From the NCBI RefSeq assembly GCF_900107795.1, contig NZ_FNRL01000007.1, forward strand, positions 1 through 64,000: a stretch of DNA of 64,000 nucleotides. Direction: 5' to 3'. Numbering within the stretch: the first letter of the stretch is position 1; each line of letters starts with the position of its first letter. Below the pieces are notes generated by a model that was not told the DNA's origin, did no database searches, and saw only the letters and a list, made by a program, of their open reading frames with translations. This DNA comes from Chitinophaga terrae (ex Kim and Jung 2007) (GTDB lineage: Bacteria; Bacteroidota; Bacteroidia; Chitinophagales; Chitinophagaceae). Made by a program: the position numbers and the translations under genes. This document shows positions 8,402 to 16,367 of the stretch, piece by piece.

Positions 8402-9569
8402 TACTTTCAGAAATATTATCCGGGTGTTCCTCAGGGAAATAAGGCTGGTCACCAAAGACCACAGCCTGTTGTTAACCCTGCTGATAGCCCCGGTGCTGTA
8501 TGCTTTCTTCTATGGAAGTATTTATAAGTTTAAGGTAGAAGAGAAAGTGTTGCTGGCGGTAGCGGATGATGACAAGAGCGAATTGTCGCGCACTTTTGTT
8601 CAGGAACTGAATAAAATGCAGATAGCGTCCGTGGTAAAAGCCGGTTCTTTACAGGAGGCCCAGGAACTGATGTATTACGGCGACTGCCAGGGCTACCTGT
8701 ATATTCCTTACGGGTTACAACAGAAAGTACTGTCGCTGCAGCAGGGAGATATTGTATTAGCCGTGAACGCCGCCAGGTTCCTGCCTTCCAGCGAACTGGC
8801 GGGAGCTTTAACTACCCTGGCGTTAACGGTGGGAGGAGGGGTGCGCCTGAAATACAACCAGATGCAGGGGTTGAACACGAAAATGGCTATGCAGGAAACC
8901 CAGCCTGTAAACGTAGATTACAGGCCTGTGTTCAATTCAAGGTCCAGCTACGGGGCCTTCCTGTTGCCGGGCCTGCTGGCGCTAATACTGCAACAGACCC
9001 TCCTGATAGGATTGGCCGAAAGCGTGGCGCTGGACAAGGAGAGGAGGCAGGTACCCGGACTGGTAGCCCTGGCGGGAGGCAGTTATTCCGCTACTTTATG
9101 GGGAAAGGGGTTGTTTTACCTGCTTCTTTACGGGTGCTATACACTGTTCTTCATGAATGTGAACTATTCTATCCTGGAAATCCCGTTCCGCGGGCGGGTG
9201 CCCGATGTTTCGTTCATATTTTTCCTGTTCTTTTTAACCCTTATCCCATTGGGCGTCTGGTTAGGGACTATTATTCCCAACCAGTTGATGGCCGCCCAGC
9301 TAATGGTATTTTCCACGTACCCTGTTTTCCTCATCGCGGGGTATGCATGGCCGTTTGAGGCGTTGCCGGTTTATATGCAATGGTTATCCTCCCTTATTCC
9401 CACAACGCCGTTCCTGAAGGTTTACATTTCCATTGTTCAAACCGGCGGAACCCTGGCCGATAACAGCATGTCCGTTATCCACCTGCTGCTGCTCTGCATG
9501 TTGTATGCGCTGCTGGCGCTCTGGGGTATCAGGCGTTTGGAGAAGCGACAACAATCCCTATCTTTGTAA
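8394..9569 (+). CDS. ABC-2 type transporter permease, second of two
   Basis: A 391-residue paralogue of the preceding permease with the same plan: N-terminal helix (about residues 25-42), extracytoplasmic domain, and a C-terminal bundle of transmembrane helices. ALDKERRQVPGLVALAG (about residues 210-226) occupies the position of the ATPase-facing loop of its partner. It starts inside the 3' end of the first permease gene. The two probably form a heterodimeric inner-membrane channel feeding HlyD/TolC. The last 11 bp of the gene contain the -7 box of the following nuclease gene, which separates that gene transcriptionally. Confidence 0.9.
   Translation: MLSTFRNIIRVFLREIRLVTKDHSLLLTLLIAPVLYAFFYGSIYKFKVEEKVLLAVADDDKSELSRTFVQELNKMQIASVVKAGSLQEAQELMYYGDCQGYLYIPYGLQQKVLSLQQGDIVLAVNAARFLPSSELAGALTTLALTVGGGVRLKYNQMQGLNTKMAMQETQPVNVDYRPVFNSRSSYGAFLLPGLLALILQQTLLIGLAESVALDKERRQVPGLVALAGGSYSATLWGKGLFYLLLYGCYTLFFMNVNYSILEIPFRGRVPDVSFIFFLFFLTLIPLGVWLGTIIPNQLMAAQLMVFSTYPVFLIAGYAWPFEALPVYMQWLSSLIPTTPFLKVYISIVQTGGTLADNSMSVIHLLLLCMLYALLALWGIRRLEKRQQSLSL
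9559..9566 (+). promoter_or_regulatory. -7 promoter box (TATCTTTG) for the DnaQ/GIY-YIG gene
   Basis: A perfect match to the Bacteroidota -7 consensus TAnnTTTG, lying in the last codons of the permease gene and only 6 nt before the ATG at 9573. The transcript would have almost no leader. No clear -33 TTTG at the usual spacing. Confidence 0.5.
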
Positions 9570-9572
9570 TGC

Positions 9573-10946
9573 ATGTATGCAGTTGTAGATATTGAAACCA
9601 CGGGCGGTCACGCTAGCGCGAATGGCATTACTGAAATTGCCATTTATTTGTTTGATGGAAAGGAGATAACCCAGCATTATCAAACCCTGGTAAACCCGGG
9701 AATACCCATACCATACTACATTACTACCTTAACTGGCATCACCAATGAAATGGTGGCGGAAGCGCCCCCGTTTGAGGCAGTGGCCCCCCTGGTCCACGAC
9801 CTGTTGAAAGACCGGATCTTCGTTGCCCATAATGTGAATTTCGACTATTCCTTTGTAAAGCATCAACTGGCCCAATCAGGTTTCGATCTGCAAACCAGGA
9901 AGCTTTGTACTGTCAGGCTGGGAAGAAAGATATTTCCCGGCTTGCCTTCCTACAGCCTGGGCAATCTTTGCCGGCACCTGGGGGTACCGCTGAAAGACCG
10001 GCACCGGGCAGGAGGAGACGCCGAGGCCACAGCCAGGCTTTTCGGGCTCCTGTTGGCCAACGATGCAGAGAAAGTTATCGCTTCGGCGCTGAAGGTAGGA
10101 TCTAAAGAGCAGTTCCTGCCTGCCAACCTGCCGCCGGAACAGGTGAAGTTGTTGCCTTCCGGGCCGGGAGTCTATTATTTTCATGATCAGAAAGATAAAG
10201 TAGTATACGTTGGAAAGGCCAAGAACCTCTATAAAAGAGTGAACAGCCATTTTACAGGACACAGCACCAGTCGCCAGCGTCAGAACTTCCTGCGCAATAT
10301 TTACCGGATCTCGTACCAGGAAACTGCTACAGAGCTGATGGCGGCCATACTGGAATCTGTCGAGATCAAACGCTTATGGCCGGCTTTTAACTATGCCCAG
10401 AAACGGATAGAGTACCGGTACGGGTATTACCTGTTCGAAGATCAGTCGGGTTATTTGCGCCTGGCGATAGAGAGAAAGAGGAAGTACTCCAGTCCTGTTC
10501 ATAGTTTCCAGTTGCTGGCCCAGGGGCAGCAGTTGCTGCGTTCCCTGATCCGGCAGTTCGGGCTATGCCCTAAACTGTGTTTCCTTCAAAAAGGGGAGGG
10601 AACCTGTTCGGGGATCACAGCGGAGATCTGCAAGGGAGCCTGCGAGCATAAAGAACTGGCGGAAGAGTATAACAGCCGGGTCAGGGCGGCTATAGCCTTC
10701 CTGCAGGAACAGCAGCCTTCGGTGACCATACTGGACAAAGGAAGGAACAGCTTTGAGCGAAGCTGCATCCTGATGGAAAAAGGAAAGTTCTACGGTATGG
10801 GCTATGTGCCGCTGGCAGTGGATACCAGCGATGAGGAAGCCCTGAAAGCCCATCTGACGATGTATGCAGAGAACGAGACCATCGTTAGCCTGTTGCGCCC
10901 CTATGCCAATAACAGCCGGAAGATGTCTGAAGCCCCTTTCTCCTGA
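9573..10946 (+). CDS. DnaQ-like 3'-5' exonuclease fused to a UvrC/Cho-type GIY-YIG nuclease
   Basis: A 457-residue fusion. The N-terminal part (about residues 1-170) is a DEDDh exonuclease: VDIETTG (ExoI, D6/E8), [10 protein letters not shown] (ExoII) and [10 protein letters not shown] (ExoIII). The middle (about 195-280) is a GIY-YIG domain: [26 protein letters not shown] and a catalytic-type Glu in [10 protein letters not shown]. The C-terminal part (about 300-457) has no clear family; it contains four Cys (about 333-355). The fusion resembles Cho/UvrC-like repair nucleases known from several phyla. It probably acts in nucleotide excision or other DNA repair, but has no UvrC helix-hairpin-helix tail. 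It appears to have its own promoter. Confidence 0.87.
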   Translation: MYAVVDIETTGGHASANGITEIAIYLFDGKEITQHYQTLVNPGIPIPYYITTLTGITNEMVAEAPPFEAVAPLVHDLLKDRIFVAHNVNFDYSFVKHQLAQSGFDLQTRKLCTVRLGRKIFPGLPSYSLGNLCRHLGVPLKDRHRAGGDAEATARLFGLLLANDAEKVIASALKVGSKEQFLPANLPPEQVKLLPSGPGVYYFHDQKDKVVYVGKAKNLYKRVNSHFTGHSTSRQRQNFLRNIYRISYQETATELMAAILESVEIKRLWPAFNYAQKRIEYRYGYYLFEDQSGYLRLAIERKRKYSSPVHSFQLLAQGQQLLRSLIRQFGLCPKLCFLQKGEGTCSGITAEICKGACEHKELAEEYNSRVRAAIAFLQEQQPSVTILDKGRNSFERSCILMEKGKFYGMGYVPLAVDTSDEEALKAHLTMYAENETIVSLLRPYANNSRKMSEAPFS

Positions 10947-10995
10947 AAAGAAAAAAAATCATTTGCCCATTTACACAAATGATTTGATTCGTGAT

Positions 10996-11003
10996 TACTT
11001 TTG
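10996..11003 (+). promoter_or_regulatory. -7 promoter box (TACTTTTG) for purC
   Basis: A perfect TAnnTTTG match. ATGs lie 10 nt (11014) and 49 nt (11053) downstream of the box. The second start would leave a normal leader. Confidence 0.55.
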
Positions 11004-11052
11004 CATCCTCAAAATGAGCGATTCATCTTTAATTATTAATAATTTTTTATTC

Positions 11053-11982
11053 ATGTTAGAGTCAAAATTCCAATTACCAGGTCAGACTGCCTTTTACAAA
11101 GGAAAAGTAAGAGATGTTTACACAATTGAAGACAGGCTGATGGTGATGGTAGCAAGTGACCGTATCTCCGCTTTTGATGTGGTGTTGCCGCGTCCGATCC
11201 CTTACAAAGGTCAGGTGTTGAACCAGGTAGCGGCCATTATGCTGGAAGCAACCAAAGATATCGTTCCTAACTGGGTAAAATCTACTCCACTTCCAAACGT
11301 TACTATCGGTTTGAAATGCGAAACATTCCCGGTAGAAATGGTTGTTCGTGGCAACCTCACAGGCCATGCCTGGAGAACTTACAAGTCGGGCCAACGCACC
11401 CTTTGCGGCGTAACCATGCCGGAAGGACTGAAAGAAAACGATTTCTTCCCTACGCCGATCATCACCCCAACTACCAAGGCGCATGAAGGCCATGATGAAG
11501 ACATTTCCCGTGAAGAGATCATTGCCCGGGGCCTTGTCAGCAAAGAAGATTATGAACAGCTGGAAAAGTACACGCTGGCGCTGTTTGAGAAAGGCAGGGA
11601 GATTGCTGCGCAACGTGGCCTGATCTTAGTTGATACAAAATACGAGTTTGGTAAAAATGGCGATACCATCTATGTGATCGACGAGATCCATACACCCGAT
11701 TCTTCCCGTTACTTCTATGCCGATGGCTATGAAGAAAACCAGAAAGCAGGTAAACAACAACGCCAGTTAAGCAAGGAGTTTGTAAGAGAATGGCTGATGG
11801 CAAATGGCTTCCAGGGTAAAGAAGGACAGCAGGTTCCGGAAATGACCGACGAATTCGTGAACAGCGTAACAGAACGCTATATCGAATTGTTCGAAAAGAT
11901 TACGGGCCAGAAGTTCAAAAAAGAAGACGTACCTGCAGAAGAGGCAGAAGCAAAGATCATTGCTGAATTGAAAAGATTATAA
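11053..11982 (+). CDS. purC: Phosphoribosylaminoimidazole-succinocarboxamide synthase (SAICAR synthetase)
   Basis: A 309-residue enzyme of purine biosynthesis that joins CAIR and aspartate using ATP. The N-terminal [13 protein letters not shown] (G-K-V-R-D-x-Y) nucleotide-binding motif, [42 protein letters not shown] and the metal-site [20 protein letters not shown] motifs are all present. The length is at the longer end of the family, as usual in Bacteroidota. I choose the ATG at 11053 ([11 protein letters not shown]), which fits family N-termini. An in-frame ATG at 11014 gives 322 residues and lies only 10 nt from the -7 box. A hairpin terminator follows. Confidence 0.95.
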   Translation: MLESKFQLPGQTAFYKGKVRDVYTIEDRLMVMVASDRISAFDVVLPRPIPYKGQVLNQVAAIMLEATKDIVPNWVKSTPLPNVTIGLKCETFPVEMVVRGNLTGHAWRTYKSGQRTLCGVTMPEGLKENDFFPTPIITPTTKAHEGHDEDISREEIIARGLVSKEDYEQLEKYTLALFEKGREIAAQRGLILVDTKYEFGKNGDTIYVIDEIHTPDSSRYFYADGYEENQKAGKQQRQLSKEFVREWLMANGFQGKEGQQVPEMTDEFVNSVTERYIELFEKITGQKFKKEDVPAEEAEAKIIAELKRL

Positions 11983-11989
11983 TACCAGG

Positions 11990-12018
11990 TCTGTCTCTAC
12001 TCAGTAGAGACAGATTTA
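11990..12018 (+). terminator. Terminator-like hairpin after purC
   Basis: TCTGTCTCTACT (11990-12001) faces AGTAGAGACAGA (12003-12014) across a single base, so the real loop takes up some inner pairs. A short T-rich tail follows. It lies between the purC stop and the lipoprotein start. Confidence 0.6.
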
Positions 12019-12034
12019 TCCCTTTGTGTGTGCG

Positions 12035-12610
12035 ATGAAAGTTCAATTAGTTTTAGCTATTAGTTGTTTGTTAAGCTTCACTGCCTGCAATAACGCAAAC
12101 AGATCCCCCAAGGCAATAAGCAATACAGAAGTACTTGAAAGAGCCGGCAAAGCTCCCGGCATGAACGCGGGCAGCGGACGTTTTACGGTTGCTACACCGG
12201 CAGGATGGACAAAAACAGATACGGTTGTAAGCCACGTCCACTATACCTTTTTGAAAGGTCCCATGAGCGCCGACAGCCTGTTCCAGGTCAACGTAAATAT
12301 CGTTTCCCAGCAAGTGAAAGAAGGGGTAACGGTAGATGATTATATGGAAGGCACAGAGTCGCAGATGGAAAGCATTTTTGATAACTACAAAAAGCTGGAT
12401 ACCGGCGAACGCCCTGTTACCGGCGTTACTGCCAAATGGCTGAAATACCGGTTCAGTAACAATGATGCAAGCCTTTGGCTGAGTGGGCAGATCAGCGTAT
12501 TGGTAAAGAATAACATCACCTACGTGGTTACTTTAACGACGCCGGCAGACGAACTGGAAAAATATTCCCCGGTCCTGGACACGATACTGGATTCGTTCGT
12601 TGCTAACTAA
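12035..12610 (+). CDS. Putative lipoprotein of unknown function
   Basis: A 191-residue protein with a lipoprotein signal peptide: MKVQLVLAISCLLSFTAC, lipobox Cys at residue 18. I start it at the ATG at 12035; a frame extension of three residues is unlikely. After about 30 polar residues comes a compact domain (about 40-190) with PAGWTKTD, LFQVNVNIVSQQ and a C-terminal LDSFV. This resembles the PsbP/DUF1795-type fold seen in small lipoproteins that begin with PxGW, but the match is by eye and weak. It is likely anchored in the outer or inner membrane facing the periplasm. No partner is evident. Confidence 0.75.
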   Translation: MKVQLVLAISCLLSFTACNNANRSPKAISNTEVLERAGKAPGMNAGSGRFTVATPAGWTKTDTVVSHVHYTFLKGPMSADSLFQVNVNIVSQQVKEGVTVDDYMEGTESQMESIFDNYKKLDTGERPVTGVTAKWLKYRFSNNDASLWLSGQISVLVKNNITYVVTLTTPADELEKYSPVLDTILDSFVAN

Positions 12611-12627
12611 CTGAAGTTGCAAAAGCG

Positions 12628-12635
12628 TATCTTTG
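12628..12635 (+). promoter_or_regulatory. -7 promoter box (TATCTTTG) for the ABC exporter gene
   Basis: A perfect TAnnTTTG match 19 nt before the GTG start at 12655. A TTG at 12600-12602 is a possible but over-spaced -33 element. Confidence 0.5.
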
Positions 12636-12654
12636 CCACAAATCGAATACGTTT

Positions 12655-14451
12655 GTGAAACATCTGGCCGCGCTTAATAAATACTTCATTTCTTATAAAT
12701 GGCGATTAATACTGGGTTTGCTGTTTACTGCCATCTCCATTGTCTTCAGTGTGTTTCAGCCGATCATGGTGAGGCAGATCTTCGATCTTCTTTCTCATAA
12801 TATCGACGAATACAGGATACTTTCCCATACCAGCTTAAACAAGATCTTCAGATCCGATTTTACAGGCGTGCTGGCGTTCTATGGCATTTCAATCCTGATA
12901 TTTGCCCTGCTCAGTGGTTTTTTCCTTTTCCTGCAACGGCAAACGCTCATTGTAATGAGCCGGCATATCGAGTACGATCTGAAGAATGAAATATACCAGC
13001 ATTACCAGCAACTGGACCTGAACTTCTTTAAGATGCACCGGACAGGCGACCTGATGAGCAGGATCACAGAAGATGTATCCCGTGTAAGGATGTACGTAGG
13101 GCCAGCTATTATGTATGCCAGCCGTACAGTTTTTTTGATCGTGATCATTGTATACCTGATGTTGCAGGTAAACCCTTTGCTGACGCTGTATACGCTATCG
13201 CCATTGCCTTTCCTGGCATTAACCATTTACTACGTGAACAGGATCATCCATCGTAAAAGTGAGAAGATCCAGGCCCAGCTTTCCAACATCACCTCTATTG
13301 CACAGGAATCCTACTCGGGTATCAGGGTAATTAAATCCTATATCCAGGAAGACGCCAGCGCCAGGCATTTTGAGGATGCCAGCGAATCGTATAAGGACAG
13401 CTCCATCAGCCTGGCGAAAACAGACGCACTCTTTCAGCCTATAATGGCGCTGATGATAGGATTGAGCGTTATCCTGACTATTTTTATCGGAGGCATACAG
13501 GTGATCCATGGAAATATCACGGTGGGCAACCTCGCCGAGTTCGTGATCTATGTGAACATGCTTATGTTCCCTTTCTTTTCCATCGGCATGGTTGCTTCCA
13601 TGATCCAGCGTGCGGCGGCATCACAGCAACGTATAAACGAATTCTTACAGATACGTCCGGAGATCACAGATAATCCCGGCGCCGAAACAGTACCGCTGAC
13701 TGGCGATATCAAACTGGAAAATGTCAGCTTCACCTATCCTCATACCGGTATCAAAGCGATCAGCAACTTCAACCTCCATATTAAACCGGGACAAAAAGTA
13801 GCCGTGATCGGGAAAACCGGATCAGGTAAAAGTACCCTGGCCCAGCTCCTGATAAGGATGTACGATCCGCAGGAAGGCAGGATCCTGATGAATGATAACA
13901 ACATCCGTTCCCTTACATTAACCGGGTTGAGGGACCAGATAAGCTACGTACCGCAGGATGTGTTCCTGTTCTCTGATACGATCGCCAACAATATCCGCTT
14001 CGGCGATCCGACCGCTGACATAGAAAAGGTGCAACAAGCGGCTAGGCAGGCGTATGTGGAGAAAGATATCCTCTCGTTCAATGAGGGATTTGAAACAGAG
14101 ATAGGAGAGAGAGGAGTGACATTGAGCGGCGGCCAGAAACAGCGTATTTCCATTGCGCGGGGATTGATAAAGAACCCGAATATCCTGATATTCGACGACT
14201 GTCTGTCGGCTGTTGATGCACGAACAGAAAAGGAGATCATTGGTAACCTTTACGCCTATCTGCAAAGTAAAACTGCTATCATTATCACTCACCGTATTTT
14301 CGCCTTATTCGAGTTCGATAAGATCATTGTTTTGGATGAAGGAAAGATAGTGGAAGAAGGAACACATGAAGAATTATTATCATTGAATGGATACTATTCT
14401 GAGTTATACGCACGCCAGCAAAGAAACGAAGAAGAAGGTGTAAATTCATAA
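12655..14451 (+). CDS. ABC exporter, fused permease/ATPase, with Asp in place of the catalytic Glu
   Basis: A 598-residue type-IV ABC half-transporter. Residues 1-310 are the six-helix membrane domain and about 340-590 the ATPase. Walker A GKTGSGKST is at about 386-394, LSGGQ at about 490-494 and Walker B ILIFDD at about 510-515, followed by a SAVD D-loop; the switch His is in IITHR. The residue after Walker B is D515 where active sites have Glu. This DDCLSAVD form is typical of the degenerate half of heterodimers such as BmrC/YheI and MdlA, but no partner gene lies here. The start is a GTG. The substrate may be lipid or drug; unknown. Confidence 0.9.
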   Translation: MKHLAALNKYFISYKWRLILGLLFTAISIVFSVFQPIMVRQIFDLLSHNIDEYRILSHTSLNKIFRSDFTGVLAFYGISILIFALLSGFFLFLQRQTLIVMSRHIEYDLKNEIYQHYQQLDLNFFKMHRTGDLMSRITEDVSRVRMYVGPAIMYASRTVFLIVIIVYLMLQVNPLLTLYTLSPLPFLALTIYYVNRIIHRKSEKIQAQLSNITSIAQESYSGIRVIKSYIQEDASARHFEDASESYKDSSISLAKTDALFQPIMALMIGLSVILTIFIGGIQVIHGNITVGNLAEFVIYVNMLMFPFFSIGMVASMIQRAAASQQRINEFLQIRPEITDNPGAETVPLTGDIKLENVSFTYPHTGIKAISNFNLHIKPGQKVAVIGKTGSGKSTLAQLLIRMYDPQEGRILMNDNNIRSLTLTGLRDQISYVPQDVFLFSDTIANNIRFGDPTADIEKVQQAARQAYVEKDILSFNEGFETEIGERGVTLSGGQKQRISIARGLIKNPNILIFDDCLSAVDARTEKEIIGNLYAYLQSKTAIIITHRIFALFEFDKIIVLDEGKIVEEGTHEELLSLNGYYSELYARQQRNEEEGVNS

Positions 14452-14528
14452 AAATCAGACGGTTAACAGGAGCTGTTTTACCTTATTATGCAAGTGTTTT
14501 TATGATTTTTCAAAATCATTTAAAAATA

Positions 14529-14559
14529 TTTTGATATTTGTAAAACAATAGTATATTTG
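14529..14559 (+). promoter_or_regulatory. Bacteroidota-type promoter for the DUF3276 gene
   Basis: TTTTG at 14529-14533 (-33 element) is followed by an 18-bp spacer and TATATTTG at 14552-14559 (-7, TAnnTTTG). This is the best two-box match in the window. The leader is about 45 nt to the GTG at 14609. Confidence 0.65.
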
Positions 14560-14608
14560 TCTCTTATTGTAACAGGATTTGATTCGTTAACACTTAAATC
14601 TATCAACT

Positions 14609-15037
14609 GTGGCGTACGAAAACAACAATCAACAGGAAAGAAACAATGATAGCATCTTTTCTAAACGATTGAAAGCGGGTAAAAGAAGAACATACTTCTT
14701 TGATGTAAAGACCACTCGGGGAAACGACTACTTTCTTACTATCACAGAAAGTAAAAAACGTTTTAATGACAATGGCTATGACAGGCATAAAGTATTCCTG
14801 TACAAGGAAGACTTTAACAAGTTCCTGAACGCATTGACAGAAACCATCAACTATGTGAAGACTGAGTTGATGCCCGATTTCGATTTTGATGCCTACAACC
14901 ATGACTATGTGCAGGAAGACCAGGACGAAGCGGATGCAGATGTATCTGAAAGCCGTTCTGAAGTTGCCGTACCAGTAGAAGCATCTATCGCTGCTTCTGC
15001 AAGTTCACATAGCTCAGACGAAGTAGACAAATGGTAA
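14609..15037 (+). CDS. DUF3276 (PUR-alpha-like) nucleic-acid-binding protein
   Basis: A 142-residue protein of the Bacteroidota-specific DUF3276 family, which has the PUR repeat fold that binds single-stranded DNA/RNA. The conserved core spans about residues 17-90: KRLKAGKRRTYFFDVK, NDYFLTITESKKRF, KVFLYKEDFNKF. The C-terminal third (about 95-142) is acidic and Ser-rich (QEDQDEADADVSESRSE), probably disordered. The start is a GTG at 14609 with its own two-box promoter. A perfect terminator follows 25 bp after the stop. Its function in the cell is not known; short, abundant nucleic-acid-binding protein is the best description. Confidence 0.88.
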   Translation: MAYENNNQQERNNDSIFSKRLKAGKRRTYFFDVKTTRGNDYFLTITESKKRFNDNGYDRHKVFLYKEDFNKFLNALTETINYVKTELMPDFDFDAYNHDYVQEDQDEADADVSESRSEVAVPVEASIAASASSHSSDEVDKW

Positions 15038-15062
15038 AATTTTACTTAAAATAATTGGTCAA

Positions 15063-15091
15063 CCCCTGGATTTTTCCAGGGGTTTTTTTTT
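15063..15091 (+). terminator. Rho-independent terminator of the DUF3276 gene
   Basis: Perfect 8-bp stem CCCCTGGA/TCCAGGGG with a TTTT loop (15063-15082) and nine T (15083-15091). The T-run merges into the left end of the palindromic repeat element. Confidence 0.92.
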
Positions 15092-15291
15092 CACGCAAAG
15101 GGGCTAAGGAAGTAAAGAGCGCAAAGGATTTTTAGTAAGTAAAATAAGAAAGCAAAGGGGATATAAGAAAAAGGAAAAAAAGCAAAGAATCTGTTATACA
15201 ACAATTTGCTCTCTTTCCTTTTTCTTATATCCCCTTTGCTTTCTTAATATAATCTTTGCGCTCTTTACTTCCTTAGCCCCTCTGCGTGAAA
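15089..15291. repeat. GCAAAG-module palindromic element, copy 1
   Basis: A 203-bp two-storey inverted repeat. The outer arms, 15089-15126 and 15254-15291 (38 nt each), match with one mismatch; they begin TTTCACGCAAAG and end TGCGTGAAA. The inner arms, 15145-15177 and 15214-15246 (33 nt each), match perfectly. The unpaired junctions are 15127-15144 on the left and ATATAAT (15247-15253) on the right; close relatives of both recur in copy 3 (51920-52100). The apical part, 15178-15213, is unpaired. No ORF on either strand has family support. It lies between a terminator and the cupin remnant. Confidence 0.9.
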
Positions 15292-15430
15292 AAGCCGTTC
15301 GGCTGGCTAAACCTGTCTTTTAGCGATAAAAGCTGCTGTATATCGCTACTGTTTGTGATGGATACAAATTCGTTTCACCTTTACGCTTTCTTAACCCTGA
15401 AAGTGTTAAACCAAAAACGAAAAATCACAA

Positions 15431-15670
15431 ATGGAACAATCACGAACAGCTCAGTTCAGGAGCTACAAGGGCGGATATTTCAGGACGCTGATCGCGCCGG
15501 AACAAACCGCCAACACGATAGCTTTGCTTGAACTTACATTGCCCAAAGGAGCGGAGCCTCCTGAAATACTGTCTGCCCCGCCGGCCCCGCCAGTTGAAGT
15601 ATTGAAGGCGATGCAGCAGACGATGCTTGATGTATATAAAGTAAATTTTGATAATCCCAGAATAAATTAA
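15431..15670 (+). pseudogene. Cupin-type protein lacking its barrel core (in-frame internal deletion)
   Basis: A 79-residue open frame. Residues about 1-44 (GGYFRTLIAPEQTANTIAL ... LPKGAEPP) read like the first strands of a small quercetin-dioxygenase-type cupin, where PPGxxPPPHxH should follow. Residues about 53-79 (PPVEVLKAMQQTMLDVYKVNF) read like the usual cupin C-terminal tail. The roughly 70-90 residues between them, including the HxH...E and distal His metal ligands, are missing without a frameshift. It is therefore probably a remnant with an in-frame deletion, though a real small protein cannot be excluded. It ends 2 nt before the YceI lipoprotein gene and may still serve as its leader cistron. 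Confidence 0.5.
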
Positions 15671-15672
15671 AC

Positions 15673-16278
15673 ATGATCCGTAAAATCTATTCCCTGCTGC
15701 TGGCAGCAGTTGTACTTGGCGCCTGTTCCCGCAAAGACCCTGAGTTAACTATCAACTCAACCGTAGACGAAGGCCTTTCATCTGTTGAATGGAAAGGCAG
15801 CGCGCCCACTCATTTCCATAGAGGCGCTTTTAAGGTTTCAGGCAACCTGCAAACTGACAAGCAAAATAAAATAACAGGAGGGAGCTTTGTTATCCCGATT
15901 GCAAGTATTACCAATTTTGATCTTACCAACGAAGCGGAGCGGCAGCAATTGCTGACACACCTGAAAAGCGACGACTTCTTTAATGTAACAGTACATCCTG
16001 AAGCGAAGTTTGTAATTAAGAAGGTAGAAGATTACAGTGATGCAGCTTCTTCTGCTAATACGTTGATCACCGGCGATTTCACCATGATAGGGCAAACGCA
16101 TAGCATCAGTATCCCGGCCCTTGTAAAGTCGGAGAACGACAAAATTGCTGCAGAAGGTAGTTTTAATCTGAACCGCCTGACATGGGGAATGAACAGTTTC
16201 AATGACCCTGAAGCGGACTTGTATATCCTTCCGGATGTAGAGATCTCCCTGAAGCTGTATTTCAAACCGGCAATGTGA
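15673..16278 (+). CDS. YceI family lipoprotein
   Basis: A 201-residue YceI-domain protein exported as a lipoprotein: MIRKIYSLLLAAVVLGAC, lipid-attachment Cys at residue 18, followed by SRKDPE. The domain runs from about residue 30 to 200: SSVEWKGSAPTHFHRGAFKV near the start, GGSFVIPIASI, LITGDFTMIGQTHSISIP and a terminal DVEISLKLYF. It should bind a hydrophobic ligand in the periplasm. It is a second, envelope-located YceI besides the cytoplasmic one at 3928. The gene begins 2 nt after the cupin remnant and ends at a convergent bidirectional terminator shared with pgi. Confidence 0.88.
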   Translation: MIRKIYSLLLAAVVLGACSRKDPELTINSTVDEGLSSVEWKGSAPTHFHRGAFKVSGNLQTDKQNKITGGSFVIPIASITNFDLTNEAERQQLLTHLKSDDFFNVTVHPEAKFVIKKVEDYSDAASSANTLITGDFTMIGQTHSISIPALVKSENDKIAAEGSFNLNRLTWGMNSFNDPEADLYILPDVEISLKLYFKPAM

Positions 16279-16308
16279 TAGAAAACAAAATAGACAGTAT
16301 TTAAAAAC

Positions 16309-16346
16309 GCGAAAGGATTGTAAAAATATATTTACAATCCTTTCGT
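16309..16346. terminator. Bidirectional terminator between YceI lipoprotein gene and pgi
   Basis: A perfect stem of about 15 bp (16310-16324 with 16331-16345) around ATATAT-type sequence; the arms include CGAAAGGATTGTAAA. It lies between convergent genes, with A/T-rich flanks on both sides. Confidence 0.85.
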
Positions 16347-16367
16347 GCTTTATTTTAACAAGGACAA

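Noticed and set aside
15089..15291. CRISPR or IS ends for the GCAAAG elements
   Set aside because: There are no regularly spaced identical repeats with unique spacers and no transposase ORF inside or next to any of the four copies.
15286..15531. An 81-codon frame starting at the end of palindromic copy 1
   Set aside because: It begins within the repeat arm, has no family character and overlaps the cupin remnant in another frame.
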